A stretch of 43,203 nucleotides of DNA from a virus. Shown piece by piece: positions 39,101-43,203 of the stretch. The position numbers were made by a program, and so were the translations under genes. The stretch spans positions 1-43,203 of IMG/VR virus record IMGVR_UViG_3300027977_002333; one strand, 5' to 3'. The stretch's first letter is position 1, and each line of letters opens with the position of its first letter. Under the pieces are notes generated by a model. It had not been told where the DNA came from. It worked only from the letters and a program-made list of their open reading frames with translations, and did not search any database.

Positions 39101-42100
39101 GAAAACCACTCACTCCCACTGCGTTCTACATTGATGGTACGAGATACCAAGTGGATGCAGTCAAAGATTATGACGGACCAGCAGGCACAGCCACTTTGTT
39201 ATTGAATGCCAGCAGCAATGCAGGTCTGGGTTTTGTGATCACTTCACCCATACCTTACAGCACCACACTGCAGACAGCAGGCAATAGATCCATGTTGGCC
39301 AATGACTTCACACAGGTGAATGATTTGGGTTATGGTCTATTGGTCACCAATGGTGCATTGTCTGAACAGGTCAGCACATTCACTTACTACTGTCACGCTG
39401 CCTACATGTCATTGAATGGTGGACAGATCAGAGCATTGAACGGCAGCAATGCCAATGGTGTGTATGGTTTGGTGGCTCAAGGTTCAGATCCTTTGGAAGT
39501 GCCAGATGATGTGGATCTAGTACGCAACATGGCACAAGTGGCCAAAGTGTATGATGATGGTGGTGTATATGATCACCCATTGCTGGCATTGAGCATTTAT
39601 GTGTACGATTTGGAATACATACCTCACAACAGATCTGAAATTGAAATTGATCATGATCCTCTGGATTCTTCTCTCACTCTGGGAGTGCAAAGATATGAAG
39701 TGGCCAGCGTGGAACTGATATCACCACCCATCACAGTGACAGGTCCTTCTGTCACACGAGATGGCACAGTTTACAAATTAAATCTCAGCACTGCCGGCAC
39801 TGACAATGCTTCCACCACAGGACTCAAAGCAGTGTTGGCCAATCAACAGAATGTGACCATCAGAGCCAGTCAATCGCATCAATTCAGCAATGTGGGCAAT
39901 GTGTCTCCCACACGTCCCAGCACAGCATTGGTATTCTATGATGACACCACTGATATAGTTTATAGAACCATAGCATTCAATATCACCAATGCAGTGGGCA
40001 CAGCACTGCCAGCCAACAACGTGATTGCTTCTTTTGACACCACATTTGACTTTGTGAGATTGCAAATCAGACCTGCATCAGCTGTGTTGAGCACTTATGC
40101 TGGTGCTGGAACAACCATGGGAGCCACAGCAGGTGACGTGGTGTTGGCCATTGAACCGATCACTGAAGCTTTGGACATCACTAGATTGAACACAGGCAAC
40201 ATGAGCTTTGGTTGGGCAGGCAAAACACACAGAGTCACCAGTTATGTGGACCGAGGCACTTATGCCACTGTGAGCATTGTTCAACTCAGCAATATTAATA
40301 TTTCAGGACCAGCAGCAGGTATTCAAGAACCTTTGGTGCGTGGACCCGGCACAGAAAACATTGTGTTGCGTTGCGGACTGTTGGCCAATGCCAATGCTGA
40401 CATCACCATTAAAATTTCCACTTGTAGAGCCACAGGTCACGATTTCTTAGACATCGGCACTGGTGGATTCAACACCAGCAATTACCCCAATAATATTTTT
40501 GGTGATCCCACAGCATTGCCTGTGCAAGACAATGAAGTGGATGAACGAGGCAAAGGACGTGTGTTCTTTGTGAGCACAGATCAAGACGGTGTATTCAGAG
40601 TGGGTAGATTCTTCACAGTGGATCAAGGCACTGGCACTGTGACATTCTCAGCCAGCATTGCACTCAGCAACTTGGATGGATTAGGATTCAAACGAGGTGT
40701 GGTGGCAGCAGAATTTTCAACAGACTCGGCCATGACAGACAATGCTTCCGACACCATACCCACAGAATCAGCTGTGCGCGGTTATGTGGATAGAAGATTA
40801 CATTACACACAAGGCAGTTCATTGGTGGGCAATCCTATTGGACCTGGTGCCATAGCCAGAGATGGAACCACCAGTTTCACTGCCAACATCAGCGCAGGTG
40901 GATTCAAATTGATCACACTGGGTGCTCCTAGCACCGCATTGGATGCTGCCAACAAAGCCTATGTGGACAATACTTTGTATGCCAGCGATCAAGTGGAGAA
41001 TTTAAGAAACGTGGACATCGCAGGATTTGCAGCCAATCAGATATTGGTGTTCAACGGCAGACAAAGAATATTCACCACACCAGAAACAGGCGGATTGTTT
41101 GTGGTGGGCAACACCATCACAGGCAGCAGCACTGGCACAGTGGCCACCATAGTGGATTATGAATCAGTGGTATTGCCAGGTTCATTGAATGCAAGACGCA
41201 TAACTTTTGCAGCAGTGTCAGGTCCTGGCTTCAGCACATTGGATTCAGTCAGCACAGGAGGCGGAGTGGCTGCACAAGTGATAGATGGACCCATGAACGA
41301 ATTGGCCAATGGAGTTATGTCAGGCAGCACAGACATCTCAATCACTGCCACAAGAAGCACTGCACAAACAGATTTAAACTTGCAAATAGTGGCCGGCAGC
41401 ATCATCAACGCAGATGTGAACGCAGCCGCTGCCATACAGCAGAGCAAGTTGGCCATGCAGGCTGCCACCACCAGAGCCAATGCCACAGGCATCAGTCAGG
41501 CAGATCTTGGATTGGCCAGCTTTGACTCGGGAGATTTCACAATTACCAACGGTTGGGTCTCATTGGCCACAGCTGGAGTGGATCTGGCAGATTTGCCCAA
41601 TCTCACACAGTATCAGACTTTTGGTAAGAACACAGTAGGTTCAGGTGCTCCCACCATCGTCAGCTATGCAGATGTGGTCAGCAATGGACTGGGATTGGAA
41701 GACGGAGATTTTGTAACAATTTTATCAGCTGCATCAGATCCAGGTGAAGCTTTGATCAAAACTGGCACAGGCACCTACGGTATCACCAATGTGAGCACCA
41801 CAGGAGAAGTCAACAGCATTGTGAAGTCAGATGCCACAGGTATCGTGGATGTGGCACAGTTGAAAGTGGATGGATTCAAATTGATCGACAGCAACACTGG
41901 TACCAATACCTCCATATTCACTACCAGAGGCAATGTGGACTTCCTCACAGCACAAGGCAGCACTGTGGCAAGCACCACATTGGTATTCACAGGAAGAAAA
42001 TTTGAATTTGGTGGCAGCACAGTGAGCAATTCACCCACTGCAGACACACTGCAATCAGTGCTGGCCAGTGAAGGCCGAGGCATTGCCACTCCTCACTTGT

Positions 42101-42753
42101 TTACAAAATTTATTGAAAGCGATGTGGTTGAATCAGGCGGCACAGGTATTGCATTCGGTACTGGTGGAGGCACATTTGCAGGCGCAGGCAAGATCAGCAT
42201 TGTGTTGGCAGGAGATGTGCCATTCATATTCGCTGGGGACGCAGATGATTCCACCAGCGTGACTCCAGGTATGTATCCCGATACCGACAATGCTTACACC
42301 ATTGGTAATGCTTCAGCCAGATATGCCACCATATTTGCCACCACATTCCACGGCACAGCCACCAATGCATTGTACGCTGACTTGGCAGAGAAATATTTGG
42401 CAGACCAGGAATATGATTCAGGCACTGTGTTGCAGTTTGGTGGTTCGAAAGAAGTGACCATTACAACTGAAGCCAACACCAACAAGATAGCAGGTGTGGT
42501 GACCACAGCACCAGCATTTTTGATGAATGATGCATTGAATGAATTCAACACAGTGGCAGTGGCACTGCAGGGTCGTGTGCCATGCAAAGTGATAGGAAAA
42601 ATTTCCAAAGGTGACATGCTGGTGGCCAGTGCCACAGCAGGTGTGGCTTGTGCAGCTCAAGGTGAAATTAGAATGGGCACAGTGATTGGTAAATCGCTGG
42701 AGCATTATGATTCAGATCAAGTGGGCGTGATTGAAATCGCGATAGGTAGATAA
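36196..42753 (+). CDS. Giant tail fibre protein
   Basis: 2185 residues. The N-terminus (MAYQNINIGVEGNDGTGDSI, then RDAFRKANENFTELY) is shared with the next fibre gene and probably docks to the virion. Fibre-type segments include two YVDNT(S/L)YASD repeats (near residues 335 and 1590). The middle is long beta sequence rich in Gly, Thr, Ser and Asn. The C-terminal part, DNAYTIGNASARYATIFA and DLAEKYLADQEYDSGTVLQF, is like the end domains of marine T4-like fibres and may bind the receptor or drive trimer assembly. It is late, co-transcribed with the Fe-S carrier. Confidence 0.9.
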   Translation: MAYQNINIGVEGNDGTGDSIRDAFRKANENFTELYAVFGAGGQIAFTSLSDTPDVLGIRNIPISNTTGTAFEMREITGGTGISVSYATPGDIIISNTGSELVDDLSPTLGGPLNANGLPIGNAAVSTQAAIDFNNTHGTAITIDNLVITKGYADQRYIKLGGGASGAAGQIRVRSEPVDATAYTKTIASYTAGNAVVTAHGYDSSVNGLEVIYNTTGSAASGLVNGSTYYIRYVNDNQLSFHSSFAQATNNDDITRIKITVAGGTGVQSFTDAAYDDTLAGFFLSDEAMPRESIVRRQGDTMTGALYLNDHPGDLSGLGAPNGADDLQAATKFYVDNTSYASDTNLFVSTKGDDRMDGVPPDKVGRSFSYAYKTINAACVKAEEIMLATPVELGPYTQTITYDDGASNSIVVTEGVTSGSGYNNVKLLIDANRTFIIKQMIGFVNATYPNFTYDELICERDLGYILDGIVIDVLANLNSNVRSIQAGIRYYSNVSGAKAINQQLTETLAGINYAKSITNTVLQNLAVSPIYNAGFTQTFDMPSTVNNTGRSSVGAKFDIITNIIQNGISSAPPEVEGSTYTMTISNGGFGNVDQNDPNNQDLIPGKLIRGKTTGAIGRIVSVAAGGAADTVQVILIEPLEFLVGEGLEFSSQFKRNNITIRVESGTYLEDFPIRVPDGISIKGDEFRRVIIRPKNRISQSQFANTYFYRDLVIDGLTVTTTNFGRHYLVNPTALVNTGASYVNVGGYDTQALTILNAKPAIQNAVVNYVNSLLSPSSLNAANEARNRRETGTIVDAIFSDLKTGGNEKILEVQGNFYNSGLIAQEQAGISYIATYINASVIASASATIKNIVTAQMARVVYAFNGSYNPPKHNRNMDVFLMGEATIIRNVSVQGHGGFMCVLDPASQVLNKSPYIQTASSFSASINTQAFRGGMFVDGSSGNIPINITSVVNPFELEVDSNAGQGLFIRKPLTPTAFYIDGTRYQVDAVKDYDGPAGTATLLLNASSNAGLGFVITSPIPYSTTLQTAGNRSMLANDFTQVNDLGYGLLVTNGALSEQVSTFTYYCHAAYMSLNGGQIRALNGSNANGVYGLVAQGSDPLEVPDDVDLVRNMAQVAKVYDDGGVYDHPLLALSIYVYDLEYIPHNRSEIEIDHDPLDSSLTLGVQRYEVASVELISPPITVTGPSVTRDGTVYKLNLSTAGTDNASTTGLKAVLANQQNVTIRASQSHQFSNVGNVSPTRPSTALVFYDDTTDIVYRTIAFNITNAVGTALPANNVIASFDTTFDFVRLQIRPASAVLSTYAGAGTTMGATAGDVVLAIEPITEALDITRLNTGNMSFGWAGKTHRVTSYVDRGTYATVSIVQLSNINISGPAAGIQEPLVRGPGTENIVLRCGLLANANADITIKISTCRATGHDFLDIGTGGFNTSNYPNNIFGDPTALPVQDNEVDERGKGRVFFVSTDQDGVFRVGRFFTVDQGTGTVTFSASIALSNLDGLGFKRGVVAAEFSTDSAMTDNASDTIPTESAVRGYVDRRLHYTQGSSLVGNPIGPGAIARDGTTSFTANISAGGFKLITLGAPSTALDAANKAYVDNTLYASDQVENLRNVDIAGFAANQILVFNGRQRIFTTPETGGLFVVGNTITGSSTGTVATIVDYESVVLPGSLNARRITFAAVSGPGFSTLDSVSTGGGVAAQVIDGPMNELANGVMSGSTDISITATRSTAQTDLNLQIVAGSIINADVNAAAAIQQSKLAMQAATTRANATGISQADLGLASFDSGDFTITNGWVSLATAGVDLADLPNLTQYQTFGKNTVGSGAPTIVSYADVVSNGLGLEDGDFVTILSAASDPGEALIKTGTGTYGITNVSTTGEVNSIVKSDATGIVDVAQLKVDGFKLIDSNTGTNTSIFTTRGNVDFLTAQGSTVASTTLVFTGRKFEFGGSTVSNSPTADTLQSVLASEGRGIATPHLFTKFIESDVVESGGTGIAFGTGGGTFAGAGKISIVLAGDVPFIFAGDADDSTSVTPGMYPDTDNAYTIGNASARYATIFATTFHGTATNALYADLAEKYLADQEYDSGTVLQFGGSKEVTITTEANTNKIAGVVTTAPAFLMNDALNEFNTVAVALQGRVPCKVIGKISKGDMLVASATAGVACAAQGEIRMGTVIGKSLEHYDSDQVGVIEIAIGR

Positions 42754-42755
42754 AC

Positions 42756-43203
42756 ATGGCCAAACAAACAGTGAACATAGGCACATCTGCCAACAAGGGC
42801 AATGGTGATCCATTGCGCACAGCATTCACCAAGATCAACAACAACTTCGACGAACTCTATTCAGCACTGGGCAGTGATGGTGATCTGTTTGATCCCAACA
42901 GTGTGGATCAGAGTCTTGTGCCCACCACCACCAACACAGTGGATTTGGGTTCGGCCAGCAAACAGTGGCGCAGTCTTTATGTGAGCAACAACACCATTTA
43001 CATAGGTGGCACAGCAGTAGGAGTAGATGCCAATGGCAATTTAACCACAGGTGGCACAGTGGTTGGCAGCACTCCAGACTGGAACAGCATCACAGGCAAG
43101 CCCACATTTGCCTCAGTGGCAACAAGCGGCGCCTACGGTGATCTATCAGGTCGTCCGACTATTCCAACTCTGACCAGCCAGCTGACAAACGATTCAAATT
43201 TTA
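42756..43203 (+). CDS. Tail fibre protein, 5' part, cut by window edge
   Basis: It starts at ATG 42756, 2 bp after the giant fibre gene, and stays open to the window end (149 codons). MAKQTVNIGTSANKGNGDPL, then RTAFTKINNNFDELY is the same docking-type N-terminus as the gene before. GSASKQWRSLYVSNNTIYIGG and further Gly/Thr beta repeats are fibre-like. The C-terminus is not visible. Confidence 0.88.
   Translation, partial: MAKQTVNIGTSANKGNGDPLRTAFTKINNNFDELYSALGSDGDLFDPNSVDQSLVPTTTNTVDLGSASKQWRSLYVSNNTIYIGGTAVGVDANGNLTTGGTVVGSTPDWNSITGKPTFASVATSGAYGDLSGRPTIPTLTSQLTNDSNF

Noticed and set aside
36196-42753. His-x-His iron-binding repeats in the giant fibre
   Set aside because: I looked for HxH clusters like those of the T4 fibre tip and saw none.
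1-43203. tRNA genes, CRISPR arrays, insertion sequences, attachment sites
   Set aside because: No cloverleaf, regular spaced repeat, transposase or integrase was seen. The gaps over 300 bases are accounted for by the tmRNA (13700-14193).

Overview
This window is a stretch of a T4-type (tailed, contractile-tail lineage) marine bacteriophage genome, or a closely related uncultured virus. The evidence is tightly packed, often ATGA-overlapping genes, phage tail-fibre genes, a T4-style nucleotide and DNA metabolism set (class I ribonucleotide reductase nrdA/nrdB, glutaredoxin, ATP-dependent DNA ligase, PD-(D/E)XK exonuclease), and 26 copies of a TAAATA element that matches the T4 late promoter core (TATAAATA). 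Base composition looks to be about 40 percent GC by eye. The host is not certain. A circularly permuted (two-piece) tmRNA gene points to a bacterium that uses this form: alphaproteobacteria, some betaproteobacteria, or marine picocyanobacteria.

Layout. 1-4.9 kb: small late genes, probably virion or head-associated, including one gene with its own promoter and terminator and one gene that ends in a likely -1 frameshift site. 4.9-8.1 kb: Nfu-type Fe-S scaffold, exonuclease and a beta-helix tail fibre/tailspike. 8.1-13.7 kb: nrdA, nrdB, glutaredoxin, HAD nucleotidase, a small Lys/Ala-rich protein and a cold-shock protein. 13.7-14.1 kb: permuted tmRNA. 14.2-18.1 kb: Bax-like muramidase, small membrane protein, 3-TM holin candidate, lipoproteins and secreted proteins (lysis/envelope region). 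18.1-20.7 kb: large membrane coiled-coil protein and a 2OG-Fe(II) oxygenase. 20.7-26.2 kb: accessory host-takeover region with Hsp20, ClpS, heme oxygenase, ferredoxin-dependent bilin reductase, two HExxH metallopeptidases, ribosomal protein bS21 and ClpP. 26.3-30.5 kb: AAA+ ATPase, DNA ligase and small membrane proteins. 30.5-43.2 kb: structural/fibre genes, QueD-like enzyme, glycosyltransferase, UvdE, superoxide-dismutase-like protein, A-type Fe-S carrier, a 2185-residue tail fibre, and the start of another fibre.

Regulation can be read directly. Fourteen sigma70-like promoters (TTGAC[A/T], about 17 bp, TATAAT-like) drive presumed early genes, and 26 TAAATA elements drive presumed late genes on both strands. 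At many of them the start codon sits exactly where transcription should begin (6 bp after the -10 for early genes, 5 bp after TAAATA for late ones). Many transcripts are therefore predicted to be leaderless.

The most interesting combination is a phage-encoded translation and protein quality-control set: permuted tmRNA with an unusual 24-residue tag, bS21, ClpS, ClpP and Hsp20, together with widespread leaderless starts. A second combination is iron/tetrapyrrole handling: heme oxygenase plus bilin reductase, Nfu, an A-type Fe-S carrier next to the giant tail fibre, and a SOD-like protein.
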